Positions 7,373-13,070 of a DNA stretch of 13,070 nucleotides are shown here, in pieces. The stretch spans positions 1 through 13,070 of the forward strand of contig CAMCWG010000051.1 in NCBI GenBank assembly GCA_945882005.1. The letters run 5' to 3'. How positions within the stretch are numbered: position 1 is the stretch's first letter; every line of letters starts with the position of its first letter. This DNA comes from Bordetella parapertussis (GTDB lineage: Bacteria > Pseudomonadota > Gammaproteobacteria > Burkholderiales > Burkholderiaceae_B). The position numbers and the translations under genes were made by a program. A model generated the notes under the pieces. That model ran no database searches. It saw only the letters and a list, made by a program, of their open reading frames with translations, and was not told where the DNA came from.

Positions 7373-8253
7373 TGGTTCTCGACAGGGCGAGCGCCGTCAA
7401 GGCCTCGCCAAACGGTCGCTTCGCTGCATTTTCGTTTGTCGACCGCATTACCAGTATTGACGGGGTCGCCCGAGTGAGCGGTCTCTACACCATCCCCAGC
7501 ACTGTTTCACATTTCCCGGTCAGTCTTGTCGCTGAGGCGATTGGCCAGCTTGCTGCCTGGGTCGGCATGTCTGCGGTTGGCTTCACGCATCGTCCCGTCG
7601 CTGCTTTGGCGGGCGACACGCGCATGCACCGTCTCCCCAAGCCAGGTGAAACGCTCGAACTGATTGTTGATATTGAGTCCTGCGATGCAGAAGCGATTCA
7701 ATACAAGGGACGTGCGCTGGTTGGTGGGCAGTTGGTTCTTGAGCTGCAGGATACGCTCGGATCGATGCTCGACATTCATGAGTTTGATGCGTCAGAAGCG
7801 CTCGCTGCAGATTTCGAAGTTCTGAAGACGACCGGACGGGCGCCTGGCGCTTTTGGCGGAGTCCCACAGCCAGCGTTAACTGACATTCCAAGTGACCGAT
7901 CGGATCGGCTAGAGGCAACGCTCGTTGTACCAGACCAAGCGCCGTTCTTTGAAGACCACTTCCCTTCGCGCCCTGTTTATCCCGCAACGCTCTTGCTCTA
8001 TGCGCAGCAGCAACTGGCACAGCGACTCGCGCAGGCGCAGGCTGGTTGCCCAGTGTGCGTATGTCGTATCACGAACGTTAAGGTGCGCGCGTTTACAGCG
8101 CCCGGCGCGTCGCTTGTCTTGTCCGCAGAAGCAGCAACACCGGACGAGAACGATTTAGAACCTATTCTGATTAAAGTTGGTGCGTCAGCAAATGGCCGCA
8201 CAATAGCTGGCGCCAAAATGTTTTTTGCTCCAGATTCCGGAGAATCCGCATGA
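7372..8253 (+). CDS. tandem hot-dog protein, probable 3-hydroxyacyl-ACP dehydratase
   Basis: Predicted to remove water from 3-hydroxyacyl-ACP. I place the start at the ATG overlapping the ACP stop, giving 293 residues, nearly twice a FabZ. Two FabZ-like segments are visible. The first has SHFP (His47) and AEAIGQLAAW (Glu55). The second has DHFPSRPVYP (His196), close to the FabZ DHFPGRPVFPG pattern. The catalytic pair looks split: the second domain has Tyr210 where FabZ has its catalytic Glu, and in the first the His-to-Glu spacing is 8 instead of about 14. So either the two halves form one active site or the active pair is non-standard. It overlaps the following ketosynthase gene by ATGA. Alternatives are a thioesterase or a binding-only hot-dog protein. 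Confidence 0.75.
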   Translation: MVLDRASAVKASPNGRFAAFSFVDRITSIDGVARVSGLYTIPSTVSHFPVSLVAEAIGQLAAWVGMSAVGFTHRPVAALAGDTRMHRLPKPGETLELIVDIESCDAEAIQYKGRALVGGQLVLELQDTLGSMLDIHEFDASEALAADFEVLKTTGRAPGAFGGVPQPALTDIPSDRSDRLEATLVVPDQAPFFEDHFPSRPVYPATLLLYAQQQLAQRLAQAQAGCPVCVCRITNVKVRAFTAPGASLVLSAEAATPDENDLEPILIKVGASANGRTIAGAKMFFAPDSGESA

Positions 8254-9563
8254 CCGCAAGACGTCGCGTAGCGATCACAGGCATTGGGCTCGTTACCCCT
8301 GCAGGACTTGATGTGGCATCCACTTGGGCGCGTGTCAAAGCGGCCAAGGGCTGTGGAGGTCCGATCACCCTCTTTGATGCGTCGGGTTTTTCGACGCGTA
8401 TCGCAGCTGAGGTGAAGGGCTTTGATAGTTTGCCGCCTATCGATGATCGTAAGCTCCTTAAGTATGCGAGCCGTGCACATCGTTTTGCGGTGGCCGCAGC
8501 CGATCAAGCGATTGCAGATGCAGGGATTCGGCCCACACAGCAAGACGCAGCACGCTGGGGCTGTGTGGTGGGTGCAGGCATGATGACGATTGCACACCCT
8601 GAGATTGCCGCGATTCAAAAAGCGGCGGCTCCCGATGGTGATTTTCAGGCGAACGGTATTCTGGAAGAGCCCGTTGCGAACGATGTGATGGCTTTCAGTC
8701 GCAGTTTGTCGACTGCGGGAATTTCATTGTTGTTACGCCGTTTCGGGATACGTGGCTACGCATCCAGTGTGCACACAGCCTGTGCCTCAGGCGGACAAGC
8801 GGTTGGTACTGCGCTGCGCCTCATTCGCCGTGGCGTTGCCGATCGTGTGCTCACTGGTGGTTTTGATTCAATGATCTCGCCAGTCGGTCTGTCAGGCTTT
8901 TGTTTGTTGTCGGCTGTTTCGCCCGATAACGATAATCCCGAGCGTGCGAGCCGTCCCTTTGATTTGACGCGCAATGGATTTTTGCTCGGAGAGGGCGCGG
9001 GATTTCTCGTGCTTGAAGAGTGGAATAGTGCGGTTCAACGCGGTGCAACCATCTACGCCGAGCTCGCGGGCGACGGCAACTCGCTGTCTTCATACCGAAT
9101 CACAGATTCGCATCCCTCTGGCGATGGGCCCATTCAGGCGATGCGTCGTGCGATTGCCGACGCGGGTGCTGAACAAGCGGACATTGATTACTTGAACGCA
9201 CATGGCACTTCGACGCCGATGAATGATCGTAGCGAGTGCGCGGCCGTCAATGTAGTGTTTGAAGGGCGTGCAAAAGAAGTTGGCGTCAGCTCAACGAAGA
9301 GTGTGATGGGACATTTGATTGCTGCAGCAGGGGCTGTGGAGGCCGGAATTTGTGCGCTGGCGATTCGCGATGGTTTGATGCCACCTAACGCCAATTTGCA
9401 ACAGCTCGATCCAGACTGCGATGTCAATATTGTGCGTGATGCGCCGCGCTCCGTGCGGATTGGTATGGCGCTCTCGAATTCTCTTGGATTTGGCGGCAGC
9501 AACAGTTGTCTTGCTTTCCGTAATCCCGAAGACACCGCGGCGTTAATCGCTGCAGGTCGGTAA
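8250..9563 (+). CDS. beta-ketoacyl-ACP synthase (FabF-like, catalytic subunit)
   Basis: Condensing enzyme that joins an acyl chain to malonyl-ACP with loss of CO2. The 437-residue length is slightly above FabF. The full catalytic set is present: Cys178 in TACASG, His318 in NAHGTSTPMND, Lys350 and His355 in STKSVMGH, with the C-terminal NSLGFGGSNS loop. The ATG overlaps the upstream stop (ATGA) and GGAGA lies 6 bases before it (8239-8243). It is followed after 5 bases by a second ketosynthase-like gene lacking the Cys, so the two probably form a heterodimer of the KS-CLF type. That pairing is inferred from gene order. Similar paired synthases occur in rhizobial very-long-chain, aryl polyene and polyketide clusters. 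Confidence 0.92.
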   Translation: MTARRRVAITGIGLVTPAGLDVASTWARVKAAKGCGGPITLFDASGFSTRIAAEVKGFDSLPPIDDRKLLKYASRAHRFAVAAADQAIADAGIRPTQQDAARWGCVVGAGMMTIAHPEIAAIQKAAAPDGDFQANGILEEPVANDVMAFSRSLSTAGISLLLRRFGIRGYASSVHTACASGGQAVGTALRLIRRGVADRVLTGGFDSMISPVGLSGFCLLSAVSPDNDNPERASRPFDLTRNGFLLGEGAGFLVLEEWNSAVQRGATIYAELAGDGNSLSSYRITDSHPSGDGPIQAMRRAIADAGAEQADIDYLNAHGTSTPMNDRSECAAVNVVFEGRAKEVGVSSTKSVMGHLIAAAGAVEAGICALAIRDGLMPPNANLQQLDPDCDVNIVRDAPRSVRIGMALSNSLGFGGSNSCLAFRNPEDTAALIAAGR

Positions 9564-9568
9564 TTGAA

Positions 9569-10840
9569 ATGAGTCGAATCGTAATCACCGGAAATAGCGC
9601 GATTTGCGGCGCAGGCTTGGATCCCGCCGCCATCGTTGATACGCTAACAGCTGGCCGTTCGATGGTTGCACCTATCGCAGGCTGGGATACTGAAAAATGG
9701 CCGAACAGCCAAGCCGCGGAAGTGCCCGACTACAACGGCGGGAAGCTTCTCGGAGATCGCAAGCTACTCAAGCTTGTGCGTCGCTCGGACGTATTCGGTA
9801 TTTATGCTGGTACGCAAGCGATTGAACAGGCAGGTTTGCCTGCGCACACTGGAACGCTTGATGAGGCGACTGCTGCAGAGTACGCGGATCAGACGGGCTG
9901 TTATGTCGGCTCAGGTGGCGGTGCGTTTGAGGTGAGTTATGACTTTTTCCCTCTGATGGCAGAAAGTGGAGATAGCCTCGCGACCTTTGGTAAAGAGTTG
10001 TCTAACACAGTCAATCCGATGTGGTTGTTGCGCTCACTACCAAATAACGTACTGTGTCACGTCAGCATCCGTAATCAGTTGAAAGGCCCGAACGGCTGCA
10101 TCACGAACCACACTACAAGCGGAATCCTGTCTATCATTGAGAGTGCGTGGGCATTGCGAGAGGGTGATGCGCAGCGGGTCGTGGCAATCGCGCACGACGC
10201 ACCGATTGAGCCCCAGACCTTGCTGTACCTTGATCATGTTGGATTGGTTTCCAAAGATATTTTGCGTCCGTTCGATACACGACATGATGGTTGTGTGTTG
10301 GGCGAAGGTGCCGCAGCGCTTGTGCTTGAAACCGAGGTCAGCGCACAAGAGCGCGGTGCGACTATTCTGGGTGAGTACCTTGGGGGCGGAGACGCCTCTG
10401 AGGGTGAGGGAATTTTTTGTATTCGTGACGATGGTGACGGCTTAAGTCGCGCGATAGAACTTGCGTTGATGGATGCGGGGCTCAAGCCGTCGGATGTGGG
10501 CATGATTGTTGCGCATGGAAATGGCACTGAACAGTCGGATGCCTCCGAAGCCGCAGCATTAGTACGTGTTTTTGGTCAAGACATGCCGCCTGTGACCGCG
10601 AATAAATGGTCGATTGGTCACTTGTTCGCTTCGTCCGGTCTGGTGGATGTTGCAATTGGTCTTGAGGCGGCCAGACGTGGCGTGGTGCCAGGCGTGGCGA
10701 CTCTAGACCAGCTCGCACCTTCGTGCGCAGGTCTGAATATCAGCAAGCAAAATCGTGAGACGCGTAGCGACGTCGTCTTAGTGCTTTGTCGTGGCTTCGC
10801 GGGCACAAATGCTGCTGTGTTGCTGCGTGCAGCGCGTTAA
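9569..10840 (+). CDS. ketosynthase-like protein without catalytic Cys (chain-length-factor-like)
   Basis: Thiolase-fold partner predicted to pair with the upstream ketosynthase and set chain length or help decarboxylate malonyl-ACP. The 423 residues cover the whole ketosynthase fold. Aligning GPNGCITNHTTSG (173-185) with the usual GP...TACASG puts Thr182 at the catalytic Cys position; Cys177, five residues earlier, is not in register. The other active-site residues are kept: His316 in AHGNGT, and Lys346 and His351 in NKWSIGH. The C-terminal loop reads CRGFAGTNA, not NSFGFGGTNA. Retaining both His without the Cys resembles chain length factors (which often have Gln there) and decarboxylase-type ketosynthases. 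It starts 5 bases after the upstream stop. Whether it is inactive in condensation needs biochemistry. Confidence 0.85.
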   Translation: MSRIVITGNSAICGAGLDPAAIVDTLTAGRSMVAPIAGWDTEKWPNSQAAEVPDYNGGKLLGDRKLLKLVRRSDVFGIYAGTQAIEQAGLPAHTGTLDEATAAEYADQTGCYVGSGGGAFEVSYDFFPLMAESGDSLATFGKELSNTVNPMWLLRSLPNNVLCHVSIRNQLKGPNGCITNHTTSGILSIIESAWALREGDAQRVVAIAHDAPIEPQTLLYLDHVGLVSKDILRPFDTRHDGCVLGEGAAALVLETEVSAQERGATILGEYLGGGDASEGEGIFCIRDDGDGLSRAIELALMDAGLKPSDVGMIVAHGNGTEQSDASEAAALVRVFGQDMPPVTANKWSIGHLFASSGLVDVAIGLEAARRGVVPGVATLDQLAPSCAGLNISKQNRETRSDVVLVLCRGFAGTNAAVLLRAAR

Positions 10841-10860
10841 CCGAAGCACCGGCGATTTTA

Positions 10861-12093
10861 GTGTCCGAGCCTGAACAACGCCTCCCTGACGGTTGTGCAG
10901 TCGACACCGTTGAGATCGAGCGGATTGCTCGTCTCATTGAGGCGATGCCTGGTGAGCTCGACAAATTATTTTCTGCAACCGAAATCGCCGATGCGGGCGA
11001 TGGGCCGGGTCGCGCCGCAAGCTTAGCAGCCAGATTTGCTGCGAAAGAGGCTTGCCTGAAGCTGTTCTCGGCTGAGACTGCACTCAACACCATCACGGCG
11101 ATGGATTTCTCGGTGCGGCGTGACGAGTATGGCGCACCACATATTGAAGTAACGCCTAACGCAGAAATTGTTCTGGGCAGACACCTTGTCGCTGAAATAA
11201 AAATATCGTTGACCCATTCGGCAACAACTGCAACAGCGGTTGCGCTGAGAGTTCCCAAAGTCATTGTGCCTACGTGGGCGGGTAAATTTATTTACCGCTG
11301 GTTGCCATACCGTCGCCGTGTCATCCTTGAGAATCTCGCACGTGTCTACGGCGGCAAAGTTGATTCAGCCCAGATAGAGCTTCTTGCGCAAGCGCACTAT
11401 GGGCATCTTTGGTCCTTATTGACCGAACTTGTGAAGTTCCGGTTCCTCTCGGCCGAGCAAAAAAAGAACATGGTGCGTGTGCTCGGCGTGCCGGGCATGA
11501 TTGCAGCGTTCGAGGCTGGTAAGGGCTTATTGATCTTGACCGGACACTTTGGAAATTTTGAAGTCTCGACTGTTGCGGGCATTGAGCATTTCCCGCAAGT
11601 CAAAGGGCGCATTCATTTTTTACGCCGTCCCATTAAGCCGCGTTGGCTAAGCGATATGTTGACGCGTCGTTTTAACGAGGCGGGCTTTGGTGTAGTGGGA
11701 CGTCGTGGGTCTCTTGAAGAAATTGTGCAGACGATCGAAGGTGGAGATGCGGTAGTGTTTCCCTTTGATCAGTATGCAAGACGCCCCGAGGGTATTCCAG
11801 TGGAGTTCTTTGGCCATACGGCTGGAACCTACAAGAGCATGGCGGTGATCGCGCTTGCGACAGGTGCGCCGGTGATACCAGCTTGTTCTTGGCGTGAGCC
11901 TGACGGCACCCACATCCTAGAGTTCTTGCCTGCGTTGCCAGCGATCCTTGATGAGGACGTTGGCGCAGAAATTCAACGCAACACTAGAGCCTATAACCAG
12001 GCGCTCGAGCTATTGATTGTCAGGCATCCCGAGCAATGGTGGTGGGTGCATCGCCGTTGGAAAACTCAGGCGCCTCGTAAAAAGCACGCATAA
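10861..12093 (+). CDS. fusion of AcpS-type phosphopantetheinyl transferase and LpxL/HtrB-type acyltransferase
   Basis: Two enzymes in one chain of about 410 residues. Residues 1-130 match AcpS: VDTVEIERI with metal-binding Asp15, SLAARFAAKEACLK with Glu63, and the ISLTHS motif. This part would attach phosphopantetheine to the ACP of the block. Residues about 135-400 match the LpxL/HtrB lipid acyltransferases: RRRVILENLARV, the HX4E motif GHFGNFE (His229, Glu234), FPFDQYARRPEGIPVEFFG, and the C-terminal HPEQWWWVHRRWK signature. This part would move an acyl chain from ACP to a lipid. The usual N-terminal membrane helix of LpxL is missing and the AcpS part sits in its place. I chose the GTG at 10861, which gives a natural AcpS N-terminus. 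A TTG at 10786 would extend it inside the preceding gene and adds Cys-rich sequence that looks non-native. Both active sites appear intact. The acceptor lipid is unknown. Confidence 0.88.
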   Translation: MSEPEQRLPDGCAVDTVEIERIARLIEAMPGELDKLFSATEIADAGDGPGRAASLAARFAAKEACLKLFSAETALNTITAMDFSVRRDEYGAPHIEVTPNAEIVLGRHLVAEIKISLTHSATTATAVALRVPKVIVPTWAGKFIYRWLPYRRRVILENLARVYGGKVDSAQIELLAQAHYGHLWSLLTELVKFRFLSAEQKKNMVRVLGVPGMIAAFEAGKGLLILTGHFGNFEVSTVAGIEHFPQVKGRIHFLRRPIKPRWLSDMLTRRFNEAGFGVVGRRGSLEEIVQTIEGGDAVVFPFDQYARRPEGIPVEFFGHTAGTYKSMAVIALATGAPVIPACSWREPDGTHILEFLPALPAILDEDVGAEIQRNTRAYNQALELLIVRHPEQWWWVHRRWKTQAPRKKHA

Positions 12094-12094
12094 T

Positions 12095-12122
12095 AAAAAA
12101 GCCTCGAATTCGGGGCTTTTTT
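12095..12122. terminator. rho-independent terminator of the fatty acid block, likely bidirectional
   Basis: AAAAAAGCCTCG (12095-12106) pairs with CGGGGCTTTTTT (12111-12122) around an AATT loop, giving a 12-bp stem with one T-G wobble. The 3' arm ends in six T for plus-strand transcription. The 5' arm supplies six T on the other strand, so the same element can also end transcription of the convergent lipoprotein gene, which stops at 12159. It begins 1 base after the acyltransferase stop codon. Confidence 0.92.
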
Positions 12123-12158
12123 ACCATTACACCAAAGAGAGCCTTGGGCGTTACGTTA

Positions 12159-12392
12159 TTACTGCTTATTTGCTTCGTGCTTGTCGTACAAGTAACCGCC
12201 TAGGGCGCCTACCGCTGCGCCGCCGATGAGGCCCCAAACAGGGTTGCCGTCAGCCAGCAGAGCAATTCCAGTGCCCGCTGCTGCGCCGATGGCGCCTCCG
12301 GACAGAGTGCGCTGTTGTGTGGTGTTCATGCCAGAGCAGCCTGTCAGCACTAAGGCTGCGCATACTGGCAAAGCGAGGAGAGTTTTCTTCAT
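12159..12392 (-). CDS. small glycine-zipper lipoprotein
   Basis: A 77-residue envelope protein. It has a lipoprotein signal peptide (MKKT, hydrophobic core) ending in the lipobox LTGC with Cys19, so it should be lipid-anchored. The mature 59 residues contain two Gly/Ala-rich helices with small residues spaced as in glycine zippers (SGGAIGAAAGTGIALL and GLIGGAAVGALGGYLYD), separated by DGNPVW, and a charged tail. This is the pattern of small glycine-zipper proteins of proteobacterial envelopes. Ser follows the Cys, which favours outer-membrane sorting. A short GGAA sits 8 bases before the ATG. It is 55 bases downstream of the Rap1a-like gene and may share its transcript. Function unknown. Confidence 0.88.
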   Translation of the reverse strand: MKKTLLALPVCAALVLTGCSGMNTTQQRTLSGGAIGAAAGTGIALLADGNPVWGLIGGAAVGALGGYLYDKHEANKQ

Positions 12393-12447
12393 AATGAGTA
12401 TTCCAAAGCGTTAAATGACGGCCTGAGCAGTGCGTGAGCCCGGAGAC

Positions 12448-12819
12448 TTAGCCGCGCTTGCAAGGATACGTTTCGCCGAGGTATCGCAAAATGGTGTCTG
12501 CCGCTGACATCTGATTGAAACGCGCGTTCGCAGCAGTCCACTTTACAAAACCGTCAATGTATTGCTGCCGAGTATTGCCTTTCGGTTCAAGACAAATAAA
12601 GTTAGGTGCATTTTTTGGGTGACGGCTGGCGATATATGTTTCGTATACGCCCTGACCAAAGCCGTGGCAAAAGTTTTGTGCGGCGATGTCGGTCTTGTTG
12701 TTGCAGTAGGAGACGTACTGTTCAGTCGTCGTGGATGCTTTGGGTGGTTGTTGAGCCATCGCTGGCGCGAGGCCAGCGATGCCAAAACAAAGACCAAGAA
12801 CTGCGAGGTGCTTGTTCAA
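12448..12819 (-). CDS. secreted Rap1a/Tai-like protein
   Basis: The product is 123 residues from a TTG start at 12819, which I prefer because GGAG (12826-12829, minus strand) lies exactly 6 bases before it and a clean signal peptide follows (NKHLAVLGLCFGIAGLAPAMA, cleavage before QQPP). The mature part has four cysteines (in SYCNN, FCHGF, FICLEP and YPCKRG), fitting two disulfides in the periplasm. FCHGFGQGVYETY and the ATD-like SAADTILRYL near the end suggest the Rap1a/Tai immunity-protein fold, named after Serratia type VI secretion immunity proteins. No effector or secretion gene is near, so an immunity role is not supported here. Many such orphan proteins have no known role. The upstream HiPIP gene ends 16 bases before it. 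Confidence 0.75.
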   Translation of the reverse strand: MNKHLAVLGLCFGIAGLAPAMAQQPPKASTTTEQYVSYCNNKTDIAAQNFCHGFGQGVYETYIASRHPKNAPNFICLEPKGNTRQQYIDGFVKWTAANARFNQMSAADTILRYLGETYPCKRG

Positions 12820-12835
12820 TGTTTTCTCCGAGGGA

Positions 12836-13070
12836 TTAGGCTTTTTTGACCCAGGCATTACACCAACCGGGGCCTGCAACCAATTTGCCTGGGAAGATTG
12901 CACAGGTGCCGTTGTCAGGGCCTTTGGCGACATACAACTGGCAGTTCGAGCAAAGCTGACCAGCGGCGTATTTTGGGAACTTCGCTTTGTCGACTGCAGT
13001 CGCTGCAGCTTTGTATCCAAGGCCGGCTGCTGCAGGTTCTGCTTCGCCGAGCATCGCTTGAGCCTGCGCT
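12836..13070 (-). CDS. high-potential iron-sulfur protein (HiPIP), 5' end outside the window
   Basis: Small periplasmic electron carrier with one [4Fe-4S] cluster, serving photosynthetic or respiratory electron transfer. The visible C-terminal part ends in VKKA and carries the four cluster cysteines in family spacing: the CSNC pair, GTC before AIFPGK, and GPGWC before NAW. A GLGYKAAATAVDKAKFP segment precedes them, as is usual. An ATG at 13054 exists, but the frame stays open to the window edge and reads AQAQA just before it, which looks like the end of a signal peptide (HiPIPs are normally exported by Tat). I therefore treat this as a partial gene continuing past 13070. It is followed closely by the Rap1a-like gene, probably cotranscribed. 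Confidence 0.92.
   Translation of the reverse strand, partial: AQAQAMLGEAEPAAAGLGYKAAATAVDKAKFPKYAAGQLCSNCQLYVAKGPDNGTCAIFPGKLVAGPGWCNAWVKKA

Noticed and set aside
7998..8618. Long open frame on the minus strand (206 codons) across the dehydratase and ketosynthase genes
   Set aside because: It lies wholly opposite two genes with clear family motifs, has Cys/Arg-rich unnatural composition, and no ribosome site or recognisable domain. The same holds for the long minus-strand frames at 10740-11264 and 2087-2572.
10786..10860. TTG start at 10786 for the AcpS-acyltransferase fusion
   Set aside because: The added residues are the out-of-frame reading of the end of the preceding ketosynthase gene (Cys-rich), and AcpS proteins normally begin shortly before the VDxVE motif, as given by the GTG at 10861.
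5326..12093. Aryl polyene, flexirubin or xanthomonadin pigment cluster
   Set aside because: No ammonia lyase, AMP ligase, MMPL-type exporter, glycosyltransferase or methyltransferase is present, and an enoyl reductase would remove the double bonds a polyene needs.
12424..12446. Possible hairpin between the Rap1a-like gene and the lipoprotein gene
   Set aside because: The GGCC/GAGCC bases pair poorly with mismatches inside the stem and there is no T-run, so nothing supports a terminator.
12820..13020. ATG start at 13020 for the Rap1a-like gene
   Set aside because: The extra 67 residues read through the HiPIP gene in another frame and would bury the signal peptide. The TTG at 12819 has GGAG at ideal distance.

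Overview
The window looks like a chromosomal segment of a betaproteobacterium of moderate G+C, most likely Burkholderiales. The reasons are the TRAP transporter, the HiPIP, the Rap1a-like periplasmic protein and the family style of each gene. This assignment is inferred from general resemblance, with no search behind it. I see no tRNA, rRNA, CRISPR array, transposase or integrase.

Layout. (1) 1-166: control region of a transport operon, with possibly the tail of an upstream gene and a 17-bp tandem repeat. (2) 167-2908, plus strand: a complete tripartite TRAP transporter, dctP-dctQ-dctM, tightly packed. (3) 2943-5173, minus strand: mmsA followed by queC, 14 bases apart and converging on the TRAP operon. 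(4) 5326-12093, plus strand: seven genes that read as a dedicated second type II fatty acid synthase. (5) 12095-12122: a strong rho-independent terminator. (6) 12159-13070, minus strand: HiPIP (cut by the window edge), a Rap1a/Tai-like secreted protein, and a glycine-zipper lipoprotein.

The fatty acid block is the notable part. In order it encodes a FabL-type enoyl-ACP reductase (Tyr-x6-Lys), a FabG-type ketoreductase, an unusually long acyl carrier protein, a tandem hot-dog dehydratase-like protein, a complete ketosynthase (Cys-His-His), a second ketosynthase-like protein whose catalytic Cys is Thr (chain-length-factor-like), and a single polypeptide joining an AcpS-type phosphopantetheinyl transferase to an LpxL/HtrB-type acyltransferase. 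Together these would arm a dedicated carrier protein, extend and fully reduce an acyl chain on it, and transfer the chain to a membrane lipid. No malonyl transferase, AMP ligase, ammonia lyase, thioesterase or desaturase is encoded here, so malonyl-ACP supply would come from housekeeping enzymes.

The closest known logic is the rhizobial acpXL-fabZXL-fabF2XL-fabF1XL-adh-lpxXL locus, which makes a very-long-chain acyl group and puts it on lipid A. This locus differs by having its own enoyl reductase, by the split-looking dehydratase, and by the AcpS-LpxL fusion. The lipid product is unknown. That it is an unusual or very long acyl chain on lipid A or another envelope lipid is my inference.
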